Part shown: positions 6,798 to 13,854 of the stretch, one piece after another | How positions within the stretch are numbered: the stretch's first letter is position 1 | Layout of the letters: the number at the start of each line of letters is the position of its first letter | DNA from: a virus | DNA length: 41,422 nt | Reading direction: 5' to 3' (one strand) | Virus record (IMG/VR): IMGVR_UViG_3300021409_000102 | Location: 1-41,422 of that record | Position numbers and translations under genes: made by a program | The notes under the pieces: generated by a model | Seen by the model: the letters and a program-made list of their open reading frames with translations, nothing else | Told to the model about the DNA's origin: nothing | The model's database searches: none

Positions 6798-7496
6798 ATG
6801 GAACAAACAATAAATTACGAACAATTCAAAAGCATCACAGCAAACCGTGAAGTACATACCGGCCACGTTAACAAATTAGTCAAAGCTATCGGCAAAAAAA
6901 ATCTGCTTCATCTTAATCCTATACTATGCAATGAAAAGATGGAAGTCATCGATGGCCAGCATCGTTTAGAGGCGGCCAAAATTCTAAAGTTACCTATCTG
7001 GTATAATATGGATAGCAATGTTAGTGAAGATGATATTGCAAGCATAAACAGTAATTCCAAAAACTGGAGTCAACTTGACTATATTAACTATTATACCATT
7101 AAGAAAAAACCTGGATTTGATAAACTCAGCTCATTTATGAGTGAATATCCTTTGATAAAAACCAGTACTATCTTGACTTTGCTTTCCGCCGATGGATTTA
7201 GAGATTCCAAAGCATTATATAATGGTCAGGTAAATGTGATGAATTATCACATCGCAGTAAAGGTGGCAGAGACATTAAAGTTCTTTAGAAATCATTTTGA
7301 CTTCGCGTACGATAGTAAATTTGTTTTAGCATTAGATAAACTAATGAGTCATCCGGATTATAGTTTTGATAAACTTAAATCTCAGGTAGAGATGCAACCA
7401 CGAAGTTTAGTTCGTTGCATTGATAAAAAACAGTACTTGGAAATGTTGTTGGAAATTTATAATTACCGGGCATCCTCAAAAAGGATTTCATTTTAA
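6798..7496 (+). CDS. ParB/Srx-domain protein (232 aa)
   Basis: Residues 5-75 carry the ParB N-terminal fold: 'NREVHTGHVNKLVKAIGKKN' (quoted to 20 residues), PILCNEKMEVIDGQHRLEAA with the diagnostic DGQHR box at about 52-56, and KLPIWYNM. The rest (residues 90-232) is helical and does not look like the HTH plus dimer domain of chromosomal ParB. Family knowledge: this fold binds and hydrolyses CTP in ParB, but phage and plasmid members also include nucleases and regulators. No ParA partner is nearby, so a plasmid-style partition system is not supported. Function open. Confidence 0.7.
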   Translation: MEQTINYEQFKSITANREVHTGHVNKLVKAIGKKNLLHLNPILCNEKMEVIDGQHRLEAAKILKLPIWYNMDSNVSEDDIASINSNSKNWSQLDYINYYTIKKKPGFDKLSSFMSEYPLIKTSTILTLLSADGFRDSKALYNGQVNVMNYHIAVKVAETLKFFRNHFDFAYDSKFVLALDKLMSHPDYSFDKLKSQVEMQPRSLVRCIDKKQYLEMLLEIYNYRASSKRISF

Positions 7497-7506
7497 GAGT
7501 AAACTA

Positions 7507-7704
7507 ATGGAAAATTTAAGAGATAATCCATACCTGGACAGGCCGATTCAGAACCGGTCCCGACGTGAAACAGTTGTAGTAAAACCTCCAGCTCCAACAT
7601 TAAGGAAAGCCAGGAGAAAATTGAAACCGGCACCGGAACCGACTGAAGAAAAATTTTATGACACCGCCCGGGAGCGTAGAGCTGCTGAGGAATTAAACTT
7701 GTAA
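7507..7704 (+). CDS. Pro/Arg-rich small protein (65 aa)
   Basis: The ATG at 7507 is chosen because upstream in-frame starts lie inside the ParB-like gene. The protein is low complexity: TVVVKPPAPTLRKARRKLKP, then PAPEPTEEKF, and a helical C-terminus RERRAAEELNL. It is strongly basic in the middle and probably disordered. It fills the space between the ParB-like gene and the next unknown gene (2-base gap), so it is part of the same operon. No family recognised. Confidence 0.5.
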   Translation: MENLRDNPYLDRPIQNRSRRETVVVKPPAPTLRKARRKLKPAPEPTEEKFYDTARERRAAEELNL

Positions 7705-7706
7705 TT

Positions 7707-8102
7707 ATGCATTCATCACATCAGGCTAAGCTTTTAAAAGCTGGTTATACAATATACACTGGCACTACTAGTCCTCAAGGATTGGTCATCAAAGCAAAAA
7801 CGCTAGATAATTCAAACTGGCACACAATTGAAAAGGGGTTTTTAAGTAAAGCTCAATTAAAAAAACGGCTGTTTGAGTTAGATAAAAAACCGACATGGAT
7901 TGATTTATATGATTCCAAGAATAACCTTACAGATAATGAGAAAATTCAAATAAAAGAAAAGGCAGAAAAATGGGATGATTTTTGGGACCAACTTGAAAAT
8001 CTTTATTCTGATGGTGCGCTACAGAATGAAGATCAAGATGATTTGGGATACATTGGAGAATTAGCTTTGATTGCTTTTGGATTTAAAGTGGACGGAGATT
8101 AA
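7707..8102 (+). CDS. Hypothetical protein (131 aa)
   Basis: No family recognised. Residues 1-50 contain mixed beta-like stretches (AGYTIYTGTTSPQGLVIKAK) and the middle is Lys/Asp rich (LTDNEKIQIKEKAEKWDDF). The C-terminus is acidic (LQNEDQDDLGYIGELAL). No signal or membrane segment. Its TAA overlaps the next ATG by one base (TAATG), so it is translationally coupled to the following gene. Early-block accessory protein by position. Confidence 0.55.
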   Translation: MHSSHQAKLLKAGYTIYTGTTSPQGLVIKAKTLDNSNWHTIEKGFLSKAQLKKRLFELDKKPTWIDLYDSKNNLTDNEKIQIKEKAEKWDDFWDQLENLYSDGALQNEDQDDLGYIGELALIAFGFKVDGD

Positions 8103-8356
8103 TGGAATTTCAAATAACGCAGACCTTCCAAGAAGATTCATTTTCTTTTGAATACTTTAAGGTTGCAAAGTGTGCAACCATGGAGCAAATTGAGGCGAAG
8201 GCAATCCGGATACAAAAAGCTAGTCGTAAAAAGAGGGAAACGAGTGGATTATACTTTTTTGGTCCACCAATGGAAAGTGAAACAATAAGAGTTCAAGAGT
8301 GGCGGGATGGTGATGTGGTTACTGATGGCATTACCTTTGAAGCGAAATGGAGGTAA
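8102..8356 (+). CDS. Hypothetical protein (84 aa)
   Basis: Soluble, basic in the middle (AIRIQKASRKKRETSG) and beta-like at both ends. No family recognised. It starts on the A of the previous stop and ends 1 base before the next ATG, in a tight operon of three short genes. No special motif is visible. Confidence 0.55.
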   Translation: MEFQITQTFQEDSFSFEYFKVAKCATMEQIEAKAIRIQKASRKKRETSGLYFFGPPMESETIRVQEWRDGDVVTDGITFEAKWR

Positions 8357-8357
8357 A

Positions 8358-8576
8358 ATGAATAATATCAACGATAGCTTCAGTTTCAAAATCGATGCAT
8401 CAATAGAGGATATGCGTAAAGCTTTCGGTACCCTCGCTGATGAGCTCCACGCCACTAAAGCAAAATTCGATCTCGTTCTAAAAGTAAAGCGAATAAAAAT
8501 TAAAGGCAAACAATACGCCCGGCCATTTACTTATGAAGGAAATTTGTTTTATTCCGGATTCGAGATTCAAGACTGA
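8358..8576 (+). CDS. Hypothetical protein (72 aa), last gene of the early operon
   Basis: The ATG at 8358 has GGAGG 4 bases upstream, overlapping the end of the previous gene; this favours it over an upstream start at 8307 that would lie in another frame of that gene. The product has a helical middle (IEDMRKAFGTLADELHATKA) and a beta-like C-terminus. No family recognised. It is followed 2 bases later by a strong bidirectional terminator, marking the end of the early/replication operon. Confidence 0.55.
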   Translation: MNNINDSFSFKIDASIEDMRKAFGTLADELHATKAKFDLVLKVKRIKIKGKQYARPFTYEGNLFYSGFEIQD

Positions 8577-8578
8577 TT

Positions 8579-8605
8579 AAAAGCCCTGCTCATGCCAGGG
8601 CTTTT
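8579..8605. terminator. Bidirectional intrinsic terminator
   Basis: AAAAGCCCTG (8579-8588) and CAGGGCTTTT (8596-8605) are perfect complements around a 7-base loop, with A- and T-runs on both sides. It serves the rightward early operon and the convergent leftward gene at 8604-8891. Confidence 0.85.
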
Positions 8606-8891
8606 AATATTCCCCTTTGACCAAATCTATCAAAGGTTGGAGATCGCCCATATTATATTCATGGTTTGGTTTTTGAAAAACTACTCTCCAGCCACCCAAT
8701 TGGTTGGCTATTATTCCTTTGTAATAGTTGTCGATCATGATGACATATGTTGATCCACCGCCACCGCTCGGTTGCGATATCTCAACAATCTTTTCTTCCT
8801 TTCCAAAAGCAGCCTTAAACTTTATCGATAACAAATACATGATGTAAAATTTGCTAACTTCTTTAGTTAAATCAAATAATTTTTCTAACAA
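8604..8891 (-). CDS. Hypothetical protein, leftward (95 aa; start uncertain)
   Basis: No family recognised. The longest form starts at a TTG (8891); an ATG at 8840 would give 78 residues (MYLLSIKFKAAF). Residues 38-90 alternate turns and strands (QPSGGGGSTYVIMIDNYY, GGWRVVFQKPN) and end in a helix LQPLIDLVKGEY. It is the only leftward gene between the early and late blocks and shares a terminator with the early operon. A lone leftward gene at this place could be expressed in the lysogen, but no DNA-binding motif is visible, so it is not called a repressor. Confidence 0.5.
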   Translation of the reverse strand: MLEKLFDLTKEVSKFYIMYLLSIKFKAAFGKEEKIVEISQPSGGGGSTYVIMIDNYYKGIIANQLGGWRVVFQKPNHEYNMGDLQPLIDLVKGEY

Positions 8892-8899
8892 AATTTTAG

Positions 8900-8907
8900 T
8901 ATTTTTG
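8900..8907 (+). promoter_or_regulatory. Host-type -7 box before the possible late regulator
   Basis: TATTTTTG at 8900-8907 is a perfect TAnnTTTG box of the Bacteroidota housekeeping sigma factor, 42 bases before the ATG at 8950. No good -33 TTG is present at the right distance, so the call is weak. Confidence 0.35.
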
Positions 8908-8949
8908 TATTACCCAAAACGCCACACAAATTTCTTCTAAACGCTCTGA

Positions 8950-9414
8950 ATGGTCTTCTTGCATCGGGTAACTATTAAACCCTATTTGAAAAAATATATG
9001 GCTCATTACGTTAAGGTAGAGCCTTACTTTATCTTAAGTGATACAAATCGATTTGGGGGCTTCCTGGTTAACAGCTTAAAGCATAAAAAGCAAATCAAGG
9101 AAAACGATCTGATCATTAATCTTACCGGTGAAACTCTCACAGTTTCTATTTCCGAATATTACGAAAGGAACTATGGTATTTTAATTTCTAAAACGCACCA
9201 GGCACGGTTTAACAAATTTTTGTTTGATGATTTCAACGATCGGATGTTTGACTATGTATTGCCACGATTAACTGGTAAAAAAGGTGATATCCGTAAAGCG
9301 CTGTTAAGCTTCCGCGATAAATATTCTATATCTGAAGATGAATTGGGATTCACTACGTTGAAAAAACAATATGAAAGAATGATCATGTATTCAATTCGTG
9401 AAAAAACTGCTTAA
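8950..9414 (+). CDS. Phage protein of unknown function, candidate late-gene regulator (154 aa)
   Basis: A basic protein with no signal peptide. The N-terminus (RVTIKPYLKKYMAHYVKVEP) and middle (FGGFLVNSLKHKKQIKEND) are not a family I can name. Residues 115-150, KKGDIRKALLSFRDKYSISEDELGFTTLKKQYERM (two helices around SISEDELG), could form a helix-turn-helix. A second ATG at 8998 (MAHYVK) is possible. It stands alone after a host-type -7 box and directly before the first late promoter at 9490, the usual place of a late activator. That role is inference from position and basic charge. Confidence 0.55.
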   Translation: MVFLHRVTIKPYLKKYMAHYVKVEPYFILSDTNRFGGFLVNSLKHKKQIKENDLIINLTGETLTVSISEYYERNYGILISKTHQARFNKFLFDDFNDRMFDYVLPRLTGKKGDIRKALLSFRDKYSISEDELGFTTLKKQYERMIMYSIREKTA

Positions 9415-9489
9415 AATCCTCAACTTTTACTCATAAAAATGTCACTTATCTTTTGACGCTTTTTGATGTGTTAAATTGCTAGTTTTTGC

Positions 9490-9525
9490 TGTCGTTTATC
9501 GGGTTCTATTCATTGCCGAACTTCG
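9490..9525 (+). promoter_or_regulatory. Late promoter 1 (head module)
   Basis: TGTCGTTTATC (9490-9500), 16 bases, CGAACTTCG (9517-9525), 4 bases, ATG at 9530. It shares sequence and exact spacing with the elements at 15387, 21930 and 27121. A partial copy of the first box (TGTCACTTATC, 9440-9450) lies 50 bases upstream without a second box. Confidence 0.7.
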
Positions 9526-9529
9526 GAAT

Positions 9530-10003
9530 ATGATAAGCAACTTTCCTACTCCGAAAAATTATAATCTTGGCGGATTATCAAATTTCCAATTTGCACCAGC
9601 TGAAGCTTTCAGTGTGTTTTCTGGGGTTTTTAATGGAAGAATCCTTTTCCCCTTAGTGCTGAATACTGGCTTTGACTGGTTTAAAGGATATTCTACAGCT
9701 TACACCCTTGGTTTTAATGAAACATTAAAGACGAGTGAACATGGAAAATACTATGAGCAAACTATAACAGGTTTCGTTCCTGGAGACCGAGCAGAACTGA
9801 TCAACTTAATGGAGACTATGGATGATCGTTATTTTGTACTGCAGGTAAAAGATGCAAATGGCGTATCCCGTTTGGTTGGTGGTTTCGGCTGTCCGATGCT
9901 CTTCTCTTCAAATTATGATAGTGGTTTGGCCAGATCAGATGGCAAAGGCTATCAATTTCAGTTTTTCTGCCAATCTACTTTCCGTGCTCCAGTTTATTTA
10001 TAG
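9530..10003 (+). CDS. Phage structural protein, tail-tube-like paralogue A (157 aa)
   Basis: The ATG at 9530 is chosen because the promoter geometry places the transcript start on or next to it; a TTG at 9476 would lie upstream of the promoter. The last 85 residues align with the protein at 13036-13581: GKYYEQTITGFVPGDRAEL / GKGYENMLEISFPGSEAEF, FVLQVKDANGVSRLVGG / FFVKEKNGKVRVLGN, and FRAPVY / TPAPIY. The pattern (beta sheet with a long loop) suits tail-tube or head-decoration proteins. It leads the head operon, before the protease. Structural role is inferred from position and paralogy. Confidence 0.6.
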   Translation: MISNFPTPKNYNLGGLSNFQFAPAEAFSVFSGVFNGRILFPLVLNTGFDWFKGYSTAYTLGFNETLKTSEHGKYYEQTITGFVPGDRAELINLMETMDDRYFVLQVKDANGVSRLVGGFGCPMLFSSNYDSGLARSDGKGYQFQFFCQSTFRAPVYL

Positions 10004-10011
10004 GCGTTTTA

Positions 10012-10047
10012 CGTCGTTTATGGGGGGCTTAAGCTTAGGCAAATTTG
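10012..10047 (+). promoter_or_regulatory. Late promoter 2 (protease/capsid)
   Basis: CGTCGTTTATG (10012-10022) differs from TGTCRTTTAYC at the first and last positions; 16 bases later comes GCAAATTTG (10039-10047), which keeps A-nn-TT-T-G of the second box. Unlike most copies, the next ATG (10082) is about 30 bases further, leaving a short leader containing an inverted repeat. Confidence 0.5.
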
Positions 10048-10076
10048 TATCCACTAGTTAATAGAAATACAAATTT
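10041..10076 (+). repeat. Inverted repeat in the leader of the protease gene
   Basis: AAATTTGTAT (10041-10050) and ATACAAATTT (10067-10076) are perfect 10-bp complements, 16 bases apart, ending 5 bases before the ATG at 10082. The left arm overlaps the second box of late promoter 2. It could be an operator (two half-sites) or a leader hairpin hiding the start region. Confidence 0.55.
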
Positions 10077-10081
10077 CAAAA

Positions 10082-11434
10082 ATGAACACCAATTATTATG
10101 TAAATCTAGGACTTCATGAGCCCTGGGCAATTGCTCCGGATTATGCTCAGACTCATCTACCCTTGCTGGCTCAGCTTCTTAGAGGCGAATCATCATTCTC
10201 ACAAGTGGATCATGCTGCCGAGCGCTTGAAAAGCAAAAGCTATATTGTTAAATCTGATTTGGATGACGATGAATATGAAGAAGATTTCGAATCAACACCT
10301 GATGATGCTCCAGCCGGAGCAATTGCTGTTTTAAATCTGAAAGGTCCGATCGTAAAGAACTCACAATACTGCGGACCCCGTGGTACTGTGGAAATTGCTG
10401 CAGAACTTAAAAAGATTTATGCAAATCCAAATTTCATCGGGGCCGTTATCGATTTAGATAGTGGAGGTGGTCAGGCTTACGCCGTTAAACCCTTAACAGA
10501 TGTTCTTGAGGAAAGGAATAAACCTGTTGTAATTCTAGCGGGTAATCTTCTTTGCAGTGCCGGTTATTATATAGCAGCTTACGGTGATGAAATTGTTTGC
10601 GATCATCCTCGCTCTATCATCGGTTGTATCGGTGTGATGCAAAGTATGGTGAATACTAAGCCAGCGCTTGAAAAATTAGGTGTTGAGTTTCATGATGTTT
10701 ATGCGACACAATCGCCATTAAAGAATAAAACTTTTGCCGACGCCCTTTCTGGAGACTATGCAAAGTTAAAGAGTGATCTGCTAGATCCATTGGCTGAAGA
10801 TTTCCATAATGATGTAAAAGCGCAGCGCCCAGGTATCTCCAACGATAAAACCATTTTTCAAGGAGAAACCTTTCTTGCATCTAAAGCACTCGATCTCGGA
10901 ATGATCGATCACCTTGGAAATAAGGACTTCGCCATTTCCAGAGTAAAAGCATTGTCCAAAAATTACAAAGCACCCAAAGCACAAAATCAAAATTCAAATA
11001 TGAAAAATTTCCTTAATGTGGCAGCATTGGCAACACTTGCAGCTGCTCCAACAACAGAACAGCTAGATCTTGCTAACGCTGATTTAACTGTTGCCGGAAT
11101 TACTAAAGCAACGTTAGTTTCGGAAGACTTTATAACTGAGGCCGCAAACACTGCTACAGAACTTGAAGAAGTTAAAACTTCATTGCAAACTGAGACTGCA
11201 GCAAAAACTCAGGCAACGAATGATCATGCTGCAGAAATCGTTGCACACAACAAAACCAAAGAAGCTTTGGCTGAAGCTTTAAGTAAAGTTGGTAAAGGTC
11301 CGGGAGCAACTCACAAACCAGGTGCAAGCTCTGAAACGAATGATGTTCCACCTGCAGCGGAAGAGGAGGATGATACAGAAGCGCTTCTAGCTGCAATGCC
11401 ACACAATCAAGCCGCTGATAAAATCACCGGATAG
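10082..11434 (+). CDS. S49-family head maturation protease fused to scaffold (450 aa)
   Basis: Residues 78-290 are a SppA/S49 serine peptidase: AIAVLNLKGPI, AVIDLDSGGGQAY (oxyanion-hole glycines), and LLCSAGYYIAA with Ser159 as nucleophile; Lys214 in SPLKNK is the likely general base. Residues 307-450 are an Ala/Thr/Glu-rich helical tail of scaffold type ending in an acidic stretch. Family knowledge: such proteases process capsid and scaffold during head assembly, as with lambda gpC/Nu3. It precedes the capsid gene. Residues 60-76 are a very acidic insert. Confident. Confidence 0.85.
   Translation: MNTNYYVNLGLHEPWAIAPDYAQTHLPLLAQLLRGESSFSQVDHAAERLKSKSYIVKSDLDDDEYEEDFESTPDDAPAGAIAVLNLKGPIVKNSQYCGPRGTVEIAAELKKIYANPNFIGAVIDLDSGGGQAYAVKPLTDVLEERNKPVVILAGNLLCSAGYYIAAYGDEIVCDHPRSIIGCIGVMQSMVNTKPALEKLGVEFHDVYATQSPLKNKTFADALSGDYAKLKSDLLDPLAEDFHNDVKAQRPGISNDKTIFQGETFLASKALDLGMIDHLGNKDFAISRVKALSKNYKAPKAQNQNSNMKNFLNVAALATLAAAPTTEQLDLANADLTVAGITKATLVSEDFITEAANTATELEEVKTSLQTETAAKTQATNDHAAEIVAHNKTKEALAEALSKVGKGPGATHKPGASSETNDVPPAAEEEDDTEALLAAMPHNQAADKITG
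11000..11434 (+). CDS. Possible nested scaffold protein from an internal start (144 aa)
   Basis: An in-frame ATG at 11000 (codon 307 of the protease gene) follows AT-rich DNA and begins MKNFLNVAALATLAAAPTTE exactly where the protease domain ends and the scaffold-like helical region starts. By analogy with lambda C/Nu3, a separate scaffold could be made from it. The sequence upstream (CAAAATCAAAATTCAAAT) is A-rich, as favoured for initiation in Bacteroidota. No direct proof. Confidence 0.4.
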   Translation: MKNFLNVAALATLAAAPTTEQLDLANADLTVAGITKATLVSEDFITEAANTATELEEVKTSLQTETAAKTQATNDHAAEIVAHNKTKEALAEALSKVGKGPGATHKPGASSETNDVPPAAEEEDDTEALLAAMPHNQAADKITG

Positions 11435-11467
11435 TTAAGTAACCCAATAATTAATTTATAAACAACA

Positions 11468-12613
11468 ATGATGAAAACTATTTTATCGCTTTCTCTAAAA
11501 ACAATTTGCTTAGTGGCAATGTCGTTTCTTTTTGGTGCCTTCGCAGCTTCAGCTTTAGGCGTTCCCGATTATGCAATTGCCGTTGGATCTGGAGTTGCAG
11601 CCTTAAACTTTGTACCGGTTAAAATGCCAGTGGGTGTTTATACCATTTTAGCTTCAAATGTAATTGCAGAATGGGGCGCTGTTTATCGTGCAGAAGGTCA
11701 AGGAATAAAAGATATCCTGACAAAATTGATGCAGCGTTCAGTTACAGCTGGCTATTTTCCAAGTCGTATCACTGAAAAAACGGTCCTAGAAAAAGTAACT
11801 GCTGAATTTGCCAGAGTTTTACAACGCTTTCAGAAGGGATACACTCCGATTGGTAGCACTACTTTTGAGCCAGTTAAAATTCCTTTGTACAAATTAAAGA
11901 TCGATTTGCAGGAAACTCCTGATGATTTAGAAGAGAGTTGGTTAGGCTTTTTAGCTGATAGTGGCTTAAATCGTAAAGACTGGCCATTTATTAAATGGTA
12001 TTTGACAAATGCTTTAATCCAGGCGGATAAAGATTTGGAATTGAATGAAATTTATTACGGTGTACCAGGCGCCATTACACCAGGAACCGCGACTGCCGCT
12101 GGTACCTCGCTAAAAGGTATTAAAAAGCAAATCAACGAAGCGAATACCGCCGGAACTTTACTGAAGGTTACTTTGGGAGCAGTTCCATCAACTGCTACTG
12201 ATGCAGGTAAAAAGGAGTTGGTAGAGTATGTTGAAACGATGATCAAATCTACACCTCGTTTGCTTCGTAACGAGTTAGATTTTGTATTCTTAAATGAAGA
12301 CTTACACGATGATTTTCGTGATGGTATGCGTTTGAAATATAACACAAACTATGAGGCAGTAGCTGAAAGCAAAATTACGAAGCTTCGTAATGATAATATC
12401 TCGGTTGTTGGCTTACCATCGATGGCTGGATCATCTAAAATCTGGACTACTCCTCAATGGAACCGTCAGGCAGGTTTTAAAAAACCAGGTAACGATAAGA
12501 TTTTCCAAGTAGAAAATGTAGATCGTACAGTTAAAGCTTATACTGATTACTATAAAGGATTCGGCTTCTGGATTCTTCAGTATTTAGTTTCTAACGATGT
12601 TGAATTAATTTAA
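11468..12613 (+). CDS. Major capsid protein (381 aa)
   Basis: Position after the protease-scaffold and size fit the HK97-type major capsid protein. From about residue 60 the sequence (NVIAEWGAVYRAEGQG, FEPVKIPLYKLKIDLQETPD, FVFLNEDLHDDFRDG, STPRLLRNELDFV) reads as a typical Bacteroidota-phage capsid. The first 55 residues are unusual: two hydrophobic stretches (ICLVAMSFLFGAFAASALG and YAIAVGSGVAALNFVPV) in place of a charged delta domain. This part may be removed by the S49 protease. Start ATG at 11468 or the adjacent 11471. Good confidence on function. Confidence 0.75.
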   Translation: MMKTILSLSLKTICLVAMSFLFGAFAASALGVPDYAIAVGSGVAALNFVPVKMPVGVYTILASNVIAEWGAVYRAEGQGIKDILTKLMQRSVTAGYFPSRITEKTVLEKVTAEFARVLQRFQKGYTPIGSTTFEPVKIPLYKLKIDLQETPDDLEESWLGFLADSGLNRKDWPFIKWYLTNALIQADKDLELNEIYYGVPGAITPGTATAAGTSLKGIKKQINEANTAGTLLKVTLGAVPSTATDAGKKELVEYVETMIKSTPRLLRNELDFVFLNEDLHDDFRDGMRLKYNTNYEAVAESKITKLRNDNISVVGLPSMAGSSKIWTTPQWNRQAGFKKPGNDKIFQVENVDRTVKAYTDYYKGFGFWILQYLVSNDVELI

Positions 12614-12623
12614 TCGCTCACTC

Positions 12624-12647
12624 GTGCAGGAGGTGGAGCTCCTGCAC
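12624..12647 (+). terminator. Strong hairpin after the capsid gene
   Basis: GTGCAGGAG (12624-12632) and CTCCTGCAC (12639-12647) are perfect 9-bp complements with hexaloop GTGGAG, followed by TTATCTTATT. No clean T-run, so it may protect the capsid mRNA 3' end or attenuate read-through instead of fully terminating. The same loop occurs in the hairpin at 19839. Confidence 0.5.
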
Positions 12648-12661
12648 TTATCTTATTAAAA

Positions 12662-13000
12662 ATGTCACTACCAAAATTTGAAACTATTGATGAAGCATTA
12701 GCTTACATCAAAACACAGCAAGGTTTATTAGATGCTGCTAATGGCGACATCACAAAACTTGAAAAGGAAAGAGATGATGCCTTAGCTGAAGTGGAGACAC
12801 TTAGCAAAAAATTAGACTTGAGCGAGAAGCACGGCGCTGACGGTTTAATGGTAACCATCAAGGGTAAAAACTTCACTTTGTCGGGAAATCGTTTCTTCAC
12901 TCCAGATGGAGAAATGAATGCCGAGGAGTTAAGTAAAAATACCAAAGAACTAGAGAGAATGGTCAAAATCAAATCTGGCTCACTTATCCCTCTTGATTAA
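12662..13000 (+). CDS. Phage head-region protein with N-terminal coiled coil (112 aa)
   Basis: Residues 8-58 form a coiled coil (LAYIKTQQGLLDAANGDITK, LEKERDDALAEVETLSKKL). The rest (TIKGKNFTLSGNRFFTPDGE, then ELSKNTKELERMVKIKSGSL) is a small beta-like segment followed by a helix. It lies between the capsid gene and tube-like protein B. The layout recalls small head-completion or capsid-decoration genes of Bacteroidota phages, but no named family applies. Confidence 0.6.
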   Translation: MSLPKFETIDEALAYIKTQQGLLDAANGDITKLEKERDDALAEVETLSKKLDLSEKHGADGLMVTIKGKNFTLSGNRFFTPDGEMNAEELSKNTKELERMVKIKSGSLIPLD

Positions 13001-13035
13001 TTAACCCAATTTTTTAACGCTCATATTCATTTAAA

Positions 13036-13581
13036 ATGAACGCAAAAGCAATATTATGGCCACAAGGCCGCTACAACCCTGGGGGAATTACTCAGGTGTT
13101 TTATGGTTATAAGGAAGACTTTTTGAGTTTCCCAGTTTTAGGAGATCCTGAAACGGCACTTACGCTTGAAAGCTTAGTTAGCTATGCTACGGCTATCATC
13201 ATGAAGGCAGGAAAACAGATTTTCCAACTTTACTGCACAGTAGAGCAGGGTGAGATTAAATCTACTATGGTAGGTCCTCGTGACGGTAAAGGATATGAAA
13301 ACATGCTTGAGATTTCTTTCCCTGGAAGTGAAGCAGAATTTCTAGGCTTTAAAGCAGCAGCTGCTAATCGCGAACTAATTTTCTTCGTTAAAGAGAAAAA
13401 CGGTAAGGTTAGGGTTTTGGGAAACTTAGAAGATCCTGCATTTTTCGAAAATGATGATTCTACATCAGGTAAGGCAATTGCAGATGGTCGTACATCTAAG
13501 TTGACTTTCAAAGCTTCAGGTGCAACTCCTGCACCAATTTATACACCGGCTTTAACTTCATTGTTGGCACCAGCAGCTTAA
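13036..13581 (+). CDS. Phage structural protein, tail-tube-like paralogue B (181 aa)
   Basis: Paralogue of the protein at 9530-10003 (see its aligned segments GKGYENMLEISFPGSEAEF, FFVKEKNGKVRVLGN, ATPAPIY). The N-terminus WPQGRYNPGGITQVFYGYKE differs from that of paralogue A. Moderate length, all-beta look and absence of cysteines in the core fit a major tail tube or head decoration protein. It is followed by a perfect AAGGAGGT that drives the next small gene. Which paralogue is the tube cannot be decided from sequence alone. Confidence 0.6.
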   Translation: MNAKAILWPQGRYNPGGITQVFYGYKEDFLSFPVLGDPETALTLESLVSYATAIIMKAGKQIFQLYCTVEQGEIKSTMVGPRDGKGYENMLEISFPGSEAEFLGFKAAAANRELIFFVKEKNGKVRVLGNLEDPAFFENDDSTSGKAIADGRTSKLTFKASGATPAPIYTPALTSLLAPAA

Positions 13582-13593
13582 GGAGGTACTGAT

Positions 13594-13785
13594 ATGAAAA
13601 AGCCATTATTATTTGATGAAAAATATGAATTAGTCGGGGTGGAGCCCGGCATTCATGATGTTGCAGGTTTTGGTAAAACTGATTTAACCAACATGGATGT
13701 TGAAGAAGCGGACCATTTGTATAAAGCAAAATTCCCTTTCCTAAAGTTGAAATCGAAAACCCCGCCTGAAACACCAAAAGCATAA
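13594..13785 (+). CDS. Hypothetical protein (63 aa) with a strong ribosome binding site
   Basis: AAGGAGG ends 8 bases before the ATG, unusually strong for this genome, suggesting high expression. The product has no hydrophobic segment; residues 15-45 (VGVEPGIHDVAGFGKTDLTN) and the Pro/Lys-rich end (KSKTPPETPKA) give no family. It closes the capsid/tube operon and is followed by a strong terminator. Position suggests a small virion or assembly protein. Confidence 0.6.
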   Translation: MKKPLLFDEKYELVGVEPGIHDVAGFGKTDLTNMDVEEADHLYKAKFPFLKLKSKTPPETPKA

Positions 13786-13814
13786 GCTCTCGTCCCGTTT
13801 TAGTTTTAGTTTGG

Positions 13815-13844
13815 AAAACCGCCCGTAATTGGGCGGTTTTTTTT
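13815..13844 (+). terminator. Intrinsic terminator of the head operon
   Basis: AAAACCGCCC (13815-13824) and GGGCGGTTTT (13831-13840) flank a 6-base loop, followed by a continuous T-run to 13844. Classic rho-independent terminator. Confidence 0.9.
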
Positions 13845-13854
13845 ATGTTTGCGG

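Noticed and set aside
6798-7496. Plasmid-like partition system from the ParB-like gene
   Set aside because: No ParA gene and no parS-like repeat cluster next to it; the C-terminal half is not ParB-like.
7420-7506. N-terminal extension of the 65-aa Pro/Arg-rich gene
   Set aside because: Lies in a second frame of the ParB-like gene; the ATG at 7507 is better placed.
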